DNA of 64,000 nt from SB15 sp964639245 (GCA_964639245.1 CAZXCU010000010.1:1-64000); one strand, 5' to 3'; positions 43,977 to 51,575 are shown, counted from the stretch's first letter. Made by a program: numbers and translations. Notes: generated from the sequence alone by a model not told the origin.

Positions 43977-44834
43977 TTAGGTAATCATCCGTTCACCATA
44001 GCGCCGGGTATATTCTCGGCGGGCTGCCACAATTTGACTCAATTCATGCCGCAAGCGCTCTGGATTATCAAGTAATGCTGTCAAATCATCTAAATGTTGG
44101 CGAAATTGGCTTACCAATTGGCGAATTTCAGCCGAATTGGTGCTGAACATCCCCACAATCATCGATTCTTCGGTACGCGCCAAACGGGTTGCGCCGTCAA
44201 ACCCCCCGGCTGCCATTTCATACACATTTGCGCCATTGTCTGACAGGTGCATCGCCAAACGCATGAGCGCGAAACTCATCAAATGAGGCAGATGGCTAAT
44301 GGCCCCCGCCAGATGGTCATGTTCTTCGCGTTCCATCCACATGGGAAGCGCGCCGGTGGCAGCCGCGATTTGCTCACACAAACTGCGGGCGTGGTCGGTG
44401 GTGCGGGCGGTCTCACACAGAATAAAACGTGCGCCAGAAAACAGGGTCGGGATGGCATTTTTATAGCCATTTTCCGCTAACCCACACATCGGATGCCCCC
44501 CTACCGCCTGCACAAACTCCGGCAGATTGTCCATCGTTTGACAAATATTGCTCTTGGTGCTGCCCAAGTCCATCACCACCGCACCCACTTTGAGGGGCAG
44601 ATGTTGCAGGGTCGGCACAATCAAATGAGCAGGAATGGCGATAACCACGATATCGGCTTCGGCGGGAGTGGTAATGCAATCCACCACCCCATCATGCAAC
44701 GCCGATTGCTCTACCTCCGAATTGACATCCGAACCGGAGATGAGACCTGTTTTGCCACGCAGCGCCAACGCCAGCGATGCTCCCATCAACCCCAACCCCA
44801 TCACATGCACATGCTGTTCGCGTAAAAAACTCAT
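43977..44834 (-). CDS. tyrA: Prephenate dehydrogenase
   Basis: A 285-residue NAD(P)-dependent enzyme leading to tyrosine. The Rossmann start is VHVMGLGLMGASLALALRGK; DLGSTKSNICQTMD and the catalytic histidine region GGHPMCGLAENGYKNA follow, then EEHDHLAGAISHLPHLMS. The C-terminal helical domain ends without an ACT domain, so feedback control by tyrosine through ACT is not expected. It lies directly after the DAHP synthase, so the operon is biased towards tyrosine. Confidence 0.92.
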   Translation of the reverse strand: MSFLREQHVHVMGLGLMGASLALALRGKTGLISGSDVNSEVEQSALHDGVVDCITTPAEADIVVIAIPAHLIVPTLQHLPLKVGAVVMDLGSTKSNICQTMDNLPEFVQAVGGHPMCGLAENGYKNAIPTLFSGARFILCETARTTDHARSLCEQIAAATGALPMWMEREEHDHLAGAISHLPHLMSFALMRLAMHLSDNGANVYEMAAGGFDGATRLARTEESMIVGMFSTNSAEIRQLVSQFRQHLDDLTALLDNPERLRHELSQIVAARREYTRRYGERMIT

Positions 44835-44838
44835 GATT

Positions 44839-45852
44839 TTAAACGATTCTGTCTACCGCTTCTGCAACACGACGCATTTTCTTCACTAATTCAGCAAACC
44901 GTTCTGGCTTGAGGGTTTGCCGTCCATCCGATACAGCACATTCCGGGTCATGATGCACTTCCACGATGATGCCATCTGCGCCTGCTGCCACTGCTGCTAA
45001 CGATGCCGCTTCCACATATTCCCATTTGCCTGTCGCATGGCTGGGGTCAGCCAATATAGGCAGATGTGTTGTCTGTTTTAGCACAGGAATGGCGTTAATG
45101 TCGAAGGTGTTGCGGGTGGCGGTTTCAAAGGTGCGAATGCCACGTTCGCACAACATCACGCGGCTGTTGTGGTGGCTCAAAATATAATCGGCTGCCATGA
45201 GGAGTTCTTCAATGGTGCTGCTCATGCCCCGTTTGAGCAAAACCGGATGCTGCGATTTTCCGACGGCATTCAACAGCGCGTAATTTTGCATGTTTCGCGC
45301 CCCGATTTGCAGCACATCGGCATATTCACACACCATCGGAACAAGCTCAGTTTCCATGACTTCTGTGACAATCGGCAAACCGGTGGCTTCGCGGGCTTCT
45401 GCCAGCAATTTTAAACCTTCTTCGCCCAACCCTTGGAAAGCGAAAGGCGAGGTGCGCGGTTTGAATGCCCCACCGCGTAACGCTGTTGCACCTGCTTCTT
45501 TGACGGCATGGGCGGTTTCCAGAATTTGTTCACGGCTTTCGACTGAACATGGCCCGGCAATAATCACTAACCGTTCAGAGCCAACGTTCATCCCATTCAG
45601 AGGAACAAGCGTTTTTTCGGGGTGAAATTCTAAGCTAGCCAGTTTATAGGGTTTGGAAACGCGAATAACATCTTTGACACCCGGCATCATCGCAAGCTGT
45701 TCTTTTTCGATGGTCGGGCCGCTGCCCACCACGCCGATGATGGTACGATCCGTGCCTTCGGAAATATGCGCGTCAAATCCCATGCCCTTGATGCGGGTGA
45801 CAACTTCGGAAATTTCAGAGACACTGGCCTCTACGCCCATTACAACAATCAT
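44839..45852 (-). CDS. aroF: 3-deoxy-7-phosphoheptulonate (DAHP) synthase, type I beta with N-terminal regulatory domain
   Basis: A 337-residue enzyme that commits erythrose-4-phosphate and PEP to the shikimate pathway. The first 75 residues (MIVVMGVEASVSEISEVV ... TIIGVVGSG) form the ferredoxin-like domain known from the Thermotoga enzyme, where it mediates Tyr/Phe inhibition. The catalytic barrel follows: IAGPCSVESREQI, GGAFKPRTSPFAFQGL, LQIGARNMQNY, LLKRGMSSTIEE and ADPSHATGKWEYV. I chose the ATG at 45852 with AAGGAG upstream; the longer frame runs through the terminator. First gene of the operon, controlled by the attenuator immediately upstream. Confidence 0.95.
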   Translation of the reverse strand: MIVVMGVEASVSEISEVVTRIKGMGFDAHISEGTDRTIIGVVGSGPTIEKEQLAMMPGVKDVIRVSKPYKLASLEFHPEKTLVPLNGMNVGSERLVIIAGPCSVESREQILETAHAVKEAGATALRGGAFKPRTSPFAFQGLGEEGLKLLAEAREATGLPIVTEVMETELVPMVCEYADVLQIGARNMQNYALLNAVGKSQHPVLLKRGMSSTIEELLMAADYILSHHNSRVMLCERGIRTFETATRNTFDINAIPVLKQTTHLPILADPSHATGKWEYVEAASLAAVAAGADGIIVEVHHDPECAVSDGRQTLKPERFAELVKKMRRVAEAVDRIV

Positions 45853-45868
45853 GTTACGCTCCTTATAG

Positions 45869-45902
45869 AAAATAAAAAGCGCCGTACCCGGAGGCACAGC
45901 GC
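45869..45902 (-). terminator. Intrinsic terminator of the aromatic attenuator
   Basis: On the minus strand GCGCTGTGC (45902-45894) pairs with GTACGGCGC (45887-45879): nine pairs, two of them G-U. The loop is CTCCGG and a T-run TTTTTATTTT follows (45878-45869). It ends 16 bases before the aroF ATG, so it must be bypassed for operon expression. Confidence 0.85.
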
Positions 45903-45935
45903 TTGGTTGACCATTTTTGTGTTAGGTTTTGTGAC

Positions 45936-46049
45936 CTAACGCAGCGCGAAACGCCTCCGGGTAAAGGATGTATACCAAAAATAAAAATAATAGCTAAAGC
46001 TATTCGCTAAAAACTGATAAGTAAGATGAGGTCGTTTCGCTGCGTGCAT
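45936..46049 (-). CDS. Aromatic leader peptide of the aro operon
   Basis: A 37-residue ORF (ATG at 46049, TAG at 45936) upstream of the DAHP synthase. Residues 11-29 are crowded with aromatics: Y11, F13, F18, then YYFYFWY at 20-26 and F29, with F34 near the end; 12 of 37 residues are Phe, Tyr or Trp. The first ten residues and the last eight are basic and lack this bias. There is no Shine-Dalgarno sequence, but the predicted start point of the transcript is the ATG itself. The product is expected to be a regulatory leader rather than a functional protein. All three aromatic amino acids appear to be sensed. Confidence 0.85.
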   Translation of the reverse strand: MHAAKRPHLTYQFLANSFSYYFYFWYTSFTRRRFALR

Positions 46050-46056
46050 GATTTTG

Positions 46057-46085
46057 AGGATAACGAGCCTGTGCAAAAAAAGCAA
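46057..46085 (-). promoter_or_regulatory. Promoter of the aro operon leader
   Basis: Minus-strand -35 TTGCTT (46085-46080) and -10 TATCCT (46062-46057) with exactly 17 bases between. Seven bases separate the -10 from the leader ATG, so transcription should start at or one base before the A of that ATG, giving a leaderless mRNA. Confidence 0.6.
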
Positions 46086-46100
46086 GAAACTCGTTAAAAT

Positions 46101-46117
46101 TTGGTCAAAGGTGACAA
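46101..46117. promoter_or_regulatory. Imperfect dyad TTGGTCA-N3-GTGACAA
   Basis: An imperfect inverted repeat four bases before the first crp-like ATG and centred about 60 bases upstream of the predicted aro start. It could be a Crp/Fnr-type site acting in autoregulation or on the aro promoter, but the match to TGTGA-N6-TCACA is poor. Confidence 0.3.
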
Positions 46118-46120
46118 ATC

Positions 46121-46795
46121 ATGGCGGCAACACTCGTAGACATTCGTGCTATTCCCGCACTTAAAGCCCTACCCGAAGCCAGTTTGACCAGCCTTGCCCC
46201 TCTCATGGTCAAACGAACTTTTTTGCCGGGCGAATTGATTTTTCTGGAAGGTGAACACGCCATCGGGTTGTGGTTCATTCTGGAAGGGCGGGTGCGGATT
46301 ATCAAATTTTCGGCTTCTGGGCGGACACAAGCCTTGTGTATTGCCAAAGCGGGCAAATGTTTTGGTACCTGCCCGTTATTCGGCAGCGAAGAAAATCCTG
46401 CCAATGCGCAGGCCATTGATAAAGTGACCCTGCTGGTCTTGCCCCACGACGATTCCCAACGTTTGCTGCAAACCGACCCCACCCTTGCCCGCGCCTTAAT
46501 GTCTATTTACAGCCAGCGTTTATCTCAATTAGCCCGATTGAGCGAAGGCTTGGGAAGCTGGTCGGTAGGCTTGCGGATCAATGATTGTTTATTGGAACAT
46601 GCTGACCATGCCATTGTGACCTTAACCCATGAAAAAATTGCCGATTTAGTTGGCACTGTTCGTGAGGTGGTGTCGCGTCATTTAGCCCAGCTAGAACAAG
46701 AAGGCATTGTCCACTTGTCACACGGACAAATCCTCATTCATGATGTAGAAATCTTAAAATCGGTTTGTCTGATTGGCAATCAGCAGGTGACTTAG
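46121..46795 (+). CDS. Crp/Fnr family transcriptional regulator
   Basis: A 224-residue regulator with an N-terminal cyclic-nucleotide-binding-type beta roll (PGELIFLEGEHAIGLWFILEGRVRIIKFSASGR) and a C-terminal winged helix (HEKIADLVGTVREVVSRHLAQLEQEGIV). In the recognition helix R-E-x-x-x-R (REVVSR) matches the Arg-Glu-Arg set by which E. coli CRP reads TGTGA half-sites. It lacks the N-terminal cysteine cluster of FNR, but has three cysteines in CIAKAGKCFGTC near residue 84, which might sense redox or metal. The effector is unknown. A second family member and a copper nitrite reductase follow, so a role in nitrogen-oxide or oxygen response is likely. Confidence 0.88.
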   Translation: MAATLVDIRAIPALKALPEASLTSLAPLMVKRTFLPGELIFLEGEHAIGLWFILEGRVRIIKFSASGRTQALCIAKAGKCFGTCPLFGSEENPANAQAIDKVTLLVLPHDDSQRLLQTDPTLARALMSIYSQRLSQLARLSEGLGSWSVGLRINDCLLEHADHAIVTLTHEKIADLVGTVREVVSRHLAQLEQEGIVHLSHGQILIHDVEILKSVCLIGNQQVT

Positions 46796-46801
46796 GTCAT
46801 A
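46786..46801 (+). promoter_or_regulatory. Candidate Crp-type site before the second regulator
   Basis: GGTGA-CTTAGG-TCATA, eight of ten matches to TGTGA-N6-TCACA. It overlaps the stop codon of the first regulator and lies about 50 bases before the second, in the same arrangement as the perfect site at 47529. Confidence 0.5.
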
Positions 46802-46849
46802 TTCAAGCGAAATTTTCTACCGTAAATTGAAGGCATTGTTCCAATAGTA

Positions 46850-47533
46850 TTGGATGAAACCGACATGACAGCCAAGCCTTTTTTTGATGATTTGCCACGT
46901 TCGATACAGCAAAAAATTGAGCAGGCGCTTGTGCTGTACCCTTTTGAAAAAGGGACGGTTTTTTACCGGCAGCATGAACCTAGCTGCGGGTTATTCGGGC
47001 TGCAACAGGGCAAAGTCAAACTCTATCGCCACTCCCAAGCACGTTTGCAAATTTTGGGGTTGCTCGGCGAAGGCATGTTATTCGGCGCGGAATCTTTGTT
47101 AGATGGCGGAGATAATCCCTACAGCGCTGAAGCCATTACAGAAGGACAAGCAATTTACATTGAAGCCGGTAAACTACAAACGCTTGTTGTCGAAAATCCC
47201 GAATTTTTAAATTTGCTCCTCGCGCTGCTCTGGGGCAGGTTGCGTCAATTTACCGTTTTGGTACACAGCCTCGCATTTCGGGATGTCAGCGCACGTTTGG
47301 CAGAAACCTTGTTACAAATGATGGCATTGGAAAATAAATCTACCCCGCAGGGCATTTGTGTTCCCCGGTTGCTCTCGCAGCAAGAAATGGCGGCAATGGT
47401 TGGCACCGCCCGCGAAGTGATTTACCGCACTTACAAAAAATTCGAGAAAAACCATCTGATCCAGGTTTTGCCTCACGAAATTATCATCCTTGACCTTGAA
47501 GGATTAAAGGCGCTCGCTGAAGAAACTGTGTGA
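46850..47533 (+). CDS. Crp/Fnr family transcriptional regulator
   Basis: A 227-residue regulator. The sensor roll reads YPFEKGTVFYRQHEPSCGLFGLQQGKVKLYRH, and the winged helix LSQQEMAAMVGTAREVIYRTYKKFEKNHLI aligns residue for residue with E. coli CRP helix F, including Arg-Glu-x3-Arg (REVIYR). That predicts binding to TGTGA-type half-sites, and a perfect one lies across its own stop codon, in front of the nitrite reductase gene. The frame opens with TTG at 46850; an ATG at 46865 is an alternative. The ligand, possibly NO or a redox signal, is not evident. It is the best candidate activator of the next gene. Confidence 0.88.
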   Translation: MDETDMTAKPFFDDLPRSIQQKIEQALVLYPFEKGTVFYRQHEPSCGLFGLQQGKVKLYRHSQARLQILGLLGEGMLFGAESLLDGGDNPYSAEAITEGQAIYIEAGKLQTLVVENPEFLNLLLALLWGRLRQFTVLVHSLAFRDVSARLAETLLQMMALENKSTPQGICVPRLLSQQEMAAMVGTAREVIYRTYKKFEKNHLIQVLPHEIIILDLEGLKALAEETV

Positions 47534-47544
47534 CTTGAGTCACA
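47529..47544 (+). promoter_or_regulatory. Perfect TGTGA-N6-TCACA site before the nitrite reductase
   Basis: TGTGA (47529-47533), CTTGAG, TCACA (47540-47544): a perfect CRP-type dyad overlapping the regulator stop. A -10-like CATGAT at 47566-47571 would put the start near 47578, so the dyad centre falls at about -41.5, the class II activator position. Confidence 0.7.
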
Positions 47545-47598
47545 TACACCTCTGTTGTCCTGTGTCATGATGATGGCAAATAAACAAAGGATAGACAG

Positions 47599-48630
47599 AT
47601 GAAAACCAACCGACGCGGATTTCTCAAAGGTGCAGCAGGTGCAGTTGGGGCAGCAGCGCTCTACGGCACATTCGGTCAAGTGAATAACCCATTTGCCCGC
47701 TTCACTGGCAATGGGGTGCAGCCTACTGTAGCACAGGGAACCTACCCCGCGAACAAAATGAGCGCTGTCCTGCCCGCAGTCTCCAATGAAATCGTTTTGC
47801 GTACCCCACATGTGGTAAAAGAAATTGCCCCCGGTTTGGCCTATCAGGTATGGACATTTGAAGGCAGCGGCCCCGGCCCGCATTTGCATGTCCGCGAAGG
47901 CGAAACCGTCAAATTCAAACTTACCAATGCGGACGAGAATAATCACGCAGGGGATCATGGCATGATGCACAGTATTGACTTTCATGCCGCCCAACTGCCT
48001 TGGGATGTATACTATCAATCTATCGCTCCCGGAGAAACCTTAGAATTTGAATGGACACCCAATTTCCCCGGTGTGTTCATGTATCACTGCGGGACTCCGC
48101 CTGTGTTAGTCCATATCGGCAACGGGATGCACGGCGCGATTGTTGTCCAACCGAAAGATGGCTGGCCTGAACCCGCCCGCGAATATGTGCTGGTGCAGCA
48201 TGAATTTTATCTGGGGCAGGCCGATGCCAACGGGGTTGTCACAGGTGATTCGCAAAAAATGAGCGCTGGCACTGCCGATTTGGTGGTGTTCAACGGCTAC
48301 TTTAACCAATATCAAGAAGAACCCCTGGTCGCAGACCCCAACGAACTGGTACGCATCCATATTTGCAACTGCGGCCCGACCTACTGGAGCGCATTCCATG
48401 TGATTGGCGCATTATTCGAGGCAGTGTATCCTGATGGCAACCCCAGCAACAAACAGGTCGGAATGCAAACCGTCTCTATTCCGCCCGGTGGGGGGTATAC
48501 GGTTGAGCTGCGTATTCCTGATGCAGGTCTCTATCCCTTTGTGACACATAGTTTTGCCCACACTGGACGCGGTGCGCTCGGTGTCTTAAAAATTGGTGAG
48601 CCATCCACCAACGTTTCTGCCTCGCATTAA
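47599..48630 (+). CDS. nirK: Copper-containing nitrite reductase (NirK-type)
   Basis: A 343-residue two-domain cupredoxin that should reduce nitrite to nitric oxide outside the membrane. The N-terminus has a Tat signal (NRRGFLKGAAGAVGAAA). All seven copper ligands of NirK can be matched: His and His in MMHSIDFHAA (type 1, type 2), His-Cys in MYHCGTPP (type 2, type 1), His and Met in HIGNGMHG (type 1), and the second-domain His in VTHSFAH (type 2). The catalytic Asp is kept in HSIDFHAA; the catalytic His is probably the one in AFHVIG. No nor or nos gene is nearby. A different two-domain multicopper oxidase is the alternative, but the ligand pattern favours NirK. Confidence 0.87.
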   Translation: MKTNRRGFLKGAAGAVGAAALYGTFGQVNNPFARFTGNGVQPTVAQGTYPANKMSAVLPAVSNEIVLRTPHVVKEIAPGLAYQVWTFEGSGPGPHLHVREGETVKFKLTNADENNHAGDHGMMHSIDFHAAQLPWDVYYQSIAPGETLEFEWTPNFPGVFMYHCGTPPVLVHIGNGMHGAIVVQPKDGWPEPAREYVLVQHEFYLGQADANGVVTGDSQKMSAGTADLVVFNGYFNQYQEEPLVADPNELVRIHICNCGPTYWSAFHVIGALFEAVYPDGNPSNKQVGMQTVSIPPGGGYTVELRIPDAGLYPFVTHSFAHTGRGALGVLKIGEPSTNVSASH

Positions 48631-48637
48631 TGAACGG

Positions 48638-48664
48638 GAAGGGGCAACCCGCCCCTTCTTTTTT
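48638..48664. terminator. Intrinsic terminator after nirK
   Basis: GAAGGGGC (48638-48645) pairs with GCCCCTTC (48651-48658) around AACCC, followed by six T's. It sits between nirK and the convergent amidohydrolase gene. Confidence 0.9.
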
Positions 48665-48672
48665 GCTTTTTC

Positions 48673-49842
48673 CTAGTTTTCTGCCAGAAAACGGCAGGCA
48701 GTTTCCGCAAGGACAGCCGCGCCAATTTTCAACACACTTTCATCAATGTTAAAAATGGGGCTGTGGTGCGGACGGTTTCTGTCGCCAACTTTTGCGCCTA
48801 AAAAGAACATGGCACCCGGCGCTTGCTGGGTCATATAGGAAAAATCTTCCGCGCCCATGATGGGTTCTGGGCGTTTCATATTTTCTTCGCCGATAGCCTC
48901 CACCGATACCTGACGGATTAAACTGGCAATCGTTTCATCATTTTTGAGGGAGGGATAGCCCTTTTTGATTTTGAGGGTATAGTCTCCGCCCAATGCCCGT
49001 GAGAGCGCCAAAGCCTTTTCTAATTCCTCATGTAGTTGTTGGCGGGTGGCTTCGTTGTAACTGCGAATGGTGCCTTCCATTTTGACTTCTGCCGGAATCA
49101 CATTGTGGGCGCTGCCCCCGTGAATTGTCCCGATCGTAATGACAGCGGGTTCAATGGGTTTAATCCGGCGTGAGATAATCCCCTGAATCGCGTTAACCAC
49201 CTGTGCTTGAATAAAAATGGGATCTACGCCGGTGTGCGGGGCAGCCCCATGACAGCCTTCACCAATAATAGTTGCTTGAAATCGGTCTGCCGCCGCCAGC
49301 AAATAGCCTGCGCCAATTTCAATATTTCCGGCGGTATCTTCGCTCGCAACATGCAGCGCAATCACTGCGTCCAAGCCCTCCAGCGCACGGTCATCAATCA
49401 TCCGGGTTGCGCCGCTTTTGCCTTCGGAGTCCTGTTTTTCTTCGCAGGGCTGGAACAAAAATCGAATTTCTCCGGCGGGACGGTTGGGCATTTCGTTTAA
49501 CATTTTGGCGACCCCTAGCAAAATCGCGGTGTGGGCATCATGCCCGCAAGCGTGCATCACACCGGGCGTTTGCGAAGCGTAAGGGACATCATTTTCTTCC
49601 TGAATGGGCAGCGCGTCCATATCCGCCCGAATGCCAATCGCGGGTTTGCCTTCGCCAATGCGTCCCACCACCCCTGTTTTGCCTACTCCTACTTCAACTT
49701 CAATGCCCATCTCGCGCAGCGTATCCGCAACCAACCGCGAGGTGCGAACTTCTTCAAACCCTAATTCCGGGTGCATATGAATATCACGCCGCCATGCAAT
49801 CAACATGTCTTCGAGAGAACGGGCTTTTTCTAAGAAATACAC
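48673..49842 (-). CDS. M20D amidohydrolase / N-acyl-L-amino-acid hydrolase
   Basis: A 389-residue metal-dependent amidohydrolase of the aminoacylase/hippurate hydrolase group, removing acyl groups from amino acids or related amides. The metal site is read from GIRADMDALPIQE, MHACGHDAHTAILLGVAKML, FLFQPCEEKQ and, near the end, PIMGAEDFSYMTQQAPGAMFFLGA. The dimerisation domain includes TGVDPIFIQAQVVNAIQGIISR and TIHGGSAHNVIP. Nothing in the context identifies the substrate. It is a single gene with a TATAAT upstream. Confidence 0.9.
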   Translation of the reverse strand: MYFLEKARSLEDMLIAWRRDIHMHPELGFEEVRTSRLVADTLREMGIEVEVGVGKTGVVGRIGEGKPAIGIRADMDALPIQEENDVPYASQTPGVMHACGHDAHTAILLGVAKMLNEMPNRPAGEIRFLFQPCEEKQDSEGKSGATRMIDDRALEGLDAVIALHVASEDTAGNIEIGAGYLLAAADRFQATIIGEGCHGAAPHTGVDPIFIQAQVVNAIQGIISRRIKPIEPAVITIGTIHGGSAHNVIPAEVKMEGTIRSYNEATRQQLHEELEKALALSRALGGDYTLKIKKGYPSLKNDETIASLIRQVSVEAIGEENMKRPEPIMGAEDFSYMTQQAPGAMFFLGAKVGDRNRPHHSPIFNIDESVLKIGAAVLAETACRFLAEN

Positions 49843-49876
49843 AGGAAGTTCCTTTCAAATCTGTTTTTAAGGACAT

Positions 49877-49882
49877 ATTATA
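49877..49882 (-). promoter_or_regulatory. Candidate -10 element for the amidohydrolase gene
   Basis: Minus-strand TATAAT 35 bases before the ATG; I could not find a matching -35 at proper spacing. Confidence 0.4.
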
Positions 49883-49943
49883 ACAGGTGAAGGCAGTCCA
49901 AGACGCGCTCCATAAACTTCATCTAAGAAATCGGGGGGTGATA

Positions 49944-49972
49944 TTGCCCCTTCCCTGTAAAACGATTACACT
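49944..49972 (+). promoter_or_regulatory. Candidate promoter for the DUF6391-holA-recF operon
   Basis: TTGCCC (49944-49949) and TACACT (49967-49972) with a 17-base spacer; start near 49979, about 60 bases before the first ATG. Confidence 0.45.
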
Positions 49973-50041
49973 GAAATCACATCAAATGCGGCGGATTGCT
50001 GCTATCCCAGAACGAAAATTTCAAACCGAAAGGTTTTCCTG

Positions 50042-50596
50042 ATGATTGAATCTTTTGCCAGAATTTCCCGCCCTGTCCTGAATTTTCCCTACATCCGTCG
50101 GGTGCGGCGCAATCATGGCTTGGAACATGCGACGATTCATATGCTCAGTCGGCGTGTCAAAAATCTGAGCATCGCGGGGCGAGCTGATGGGGGTGGGTTT
50201 TATCTGTATGGCGAAGCGGATACCGAAAAAATCCGTGAATCGGCGGAAGAAGCCCTGCGCCGTATGAAAGGTGGCGAACACAAATGGGCGATACACCCCA
50301 ACTGTGGCACCGGACTGGTGGCGACCAGTTTTTTAACCAGCCTTGCCGCCATCGTGGGTTTGACAGGCACAAAAGATGATGCCCGCGAAATTGCCAACCG
50401 TCTCCCCTTGATGATGCTCCTGATGATTGGCGCGTTGATTGTCTCGCAACCCATCGGCTTGTCCTTGCAGGAACACCTTACCACTTCGGGCGAACCGGGC
50501 GATTTGGAATTGGCAGAGATTACCCGCCACGAAACCAAAATGCCCCTTGCCGGAAAATCCATGATCATTCATCGGGTGAATACACGCTTTGGCTAA
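50042..50596 (+). CDS. DUF6391 family membrane protein
   Basis: A 184-residue protein resembling DUF6391, known to me from cyanobacteria and Chloroflexota and uncharacterised. The conserved stretch RRNHGLEHATIHMLSRR carries two histidines, and GGFYLYGEADTEKI and GEHKWAIHPNCGTGLVATSF follow, with a His and Cys that could bind metal. Two hydrophobic segments (about 95-112 and 123-142) suggest membrane association. It overlaps holA by 8 bases. No function can be assigned. Confidence 0.8.
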   Translation: MIESFARISRPVLNFPYIRRVRRNHGLEHATIHMLSRRVKNLSIAGRADGGGFYLYGEADTEKIRESAEEALRRMKGGEHKWAIHPNCGTGLVATSFLTSLAAIVGLTGTKDDAREIANRLPLMMLLMIGALIVSQPIGLSLQEHLTTSGEPGDLELAEITRHETKMPLAGKSMIIHRVNTRFG

Positions 50597-51575
50597 CAAA
50601 CCGACCCCCACCTTTTATATTTTTCATGGCGAAGATGAATACAACCGCAAAGCCCAGATTGTAGCGATGCGGCGTGCCATGAATGACCCCAACGAAATGA
50701 ACACAACGGTGTTTAGTGCGTCAGAGGCCTCGCCGCAGATGGTGATTAACACGGTCAGCGCCTTTCCATTTTTGTCGGACAAGCGGTTGGTCATTGTCGA
50801 AGGACTACTCACCCGTTTAGACAAAGCGGGGAAATCTGGCAAAGACGAATTAGAAAAAATGTGCGAAAATATAAAGACACTGCCGGACTTTTCGCGCCTT
50901 GTTTTTCACGAAAATACCACCGTCAGCAAAAATAATCTGGTGCTGAAATTGGCGCAGGAAGACCCACGCGGTTATGAAAAAGCCTTTACCGCGCCCGCCA
51001 ACATCACCCAGTGGATTATGAAACATGCCAAAGACGAATATCGGGCAGAGATTGAACCCAACGCGGCAGCAGCCTTGGCTTCGGTGGTGGACAAAGATTT
51101 ACGGGCTGCCGACAGCGAACTTTCCAAGTTGGTGGCTTTCGTCAATTACGAACGCGCCATTACCGAAAGGGATGTCGCCACAATGACTCCGTATGTCGCT
51201 GAGGCGAACATTTTTGATATGGTTGATGCTATCGGGCAGCAAGATGGCAAAACCGCCATGACCATTGCGCAGCAGCTTTTAACCGAAGGGGGTGAACCGC
51301 TTTCCCTGTTCGGGATGGTGAATCGCCAATTTCGGCTGCTCATCCTAGCGCGGGAATATCTGGAAGAAAACGGAACCGCCGATGGTATGGCAAAAGCCGT
51401 GGGCGTGCATGATTTTGTTGCCAAAAAGTTAGCCAGCCAAGCCCGCAAATTTGCCAGCATGGAAATGCTGGAAGGTATTTACCACAAACTCGCGGACTAC
51501 GATTTGCAGATTAAAACAGGTAAAATAAGCGACGAGATGGCGCTGGAGGTGTTTATCGCTGGCGTTACTCGCTAA
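50589..51575 (+). CDS. holA: DNA polymerase III delta subunit
   Basis: A 328-residue clamp-loader subunit that opens the sliding clamp. The start TPTFYIFHGEDEYNRKAQI, the ALPF-like AFPFLSDKRLVIVEGLL and the FDMVDAIGQQDGKTAMTIAQQLLTEG region (domain III, typical of HolA) support the call, as do the overall length and the C-terminal DLQIKTGKISDEMALEVFIA. The start is TTG, overlapping the DUF6391 gene. It is followed 5 bases later by recF, so replication and repair genes are linked. Confidence 0.92.
   Translation: MANKPTPTFYIFHGEDEYNRKAQIVAMRRAMNDPNEMNTTVFSASEASPQMVINTVSAFPFLSDKRLVIVEGLLTRLDKAGKSGKDELEKMCENIKTLPDFSRLVFHENTTVSKNNLVLKLAQEDPRGYEKAFTAPANITQWIMKHAKDEYRAEIEPNAAAALASVVDKDLRAADSELSKLVAFVNYERAITERDVATMTPYVAEANIFDMVDAIGQQDGKTAMTIAQQLLTEGGEPLSLFGMVNRQFRLLILAREYLEENGTADGMAKAVGVHDFVAKKLASQARKFASMEMLEGIYHKLADYDLQIKTGKISDEMALEVFIAGVTR

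Larger units (their letters stand above)
45869..46049 (-). promoter_or_regulatory. Ribosome-mediated aromatic amino acid attenuator
   Basis: Four pairing segments can be read on the minus strand. Segment 1 (46044-46033, CGCAGCGAAACG) pairs with segment 2a (45953-45940) with a 2-base bulge. Segment 2b (45963-45953, TACCCGGAGGC) is the exact complement of segment 3 (45895-45885, GCCTCCGGGTA). Segment 3 overlaps the loop and both arms of the terminator, so the 2b:3 helix and the terminator cannot coexist. The leader peptide with YYFYFWY ends across segment 2. Stalling on scarce charged Phe/Tyr/Trp tRNA should favour 2b:3 and read-through into aroF; this mechanism is inferred by analogy with trp and phe attenuators. 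A further GTTAGGT/ACCTAAC hairpin covers the leader stop. Confidence 0.85.

Noticed and set aside
45853..46060. T-box riboswitch upstream of aroF
   Set aside because: No T-box consensus (AGGGTGGNACCGCG) or specifier stem; the translated aromatic run explains the leader better.
49272..49883. 203-codon plus-strand frame opposite the amidohydrolase
   Set aside because: Low-quality composition, shadows conserved M20 motifs.
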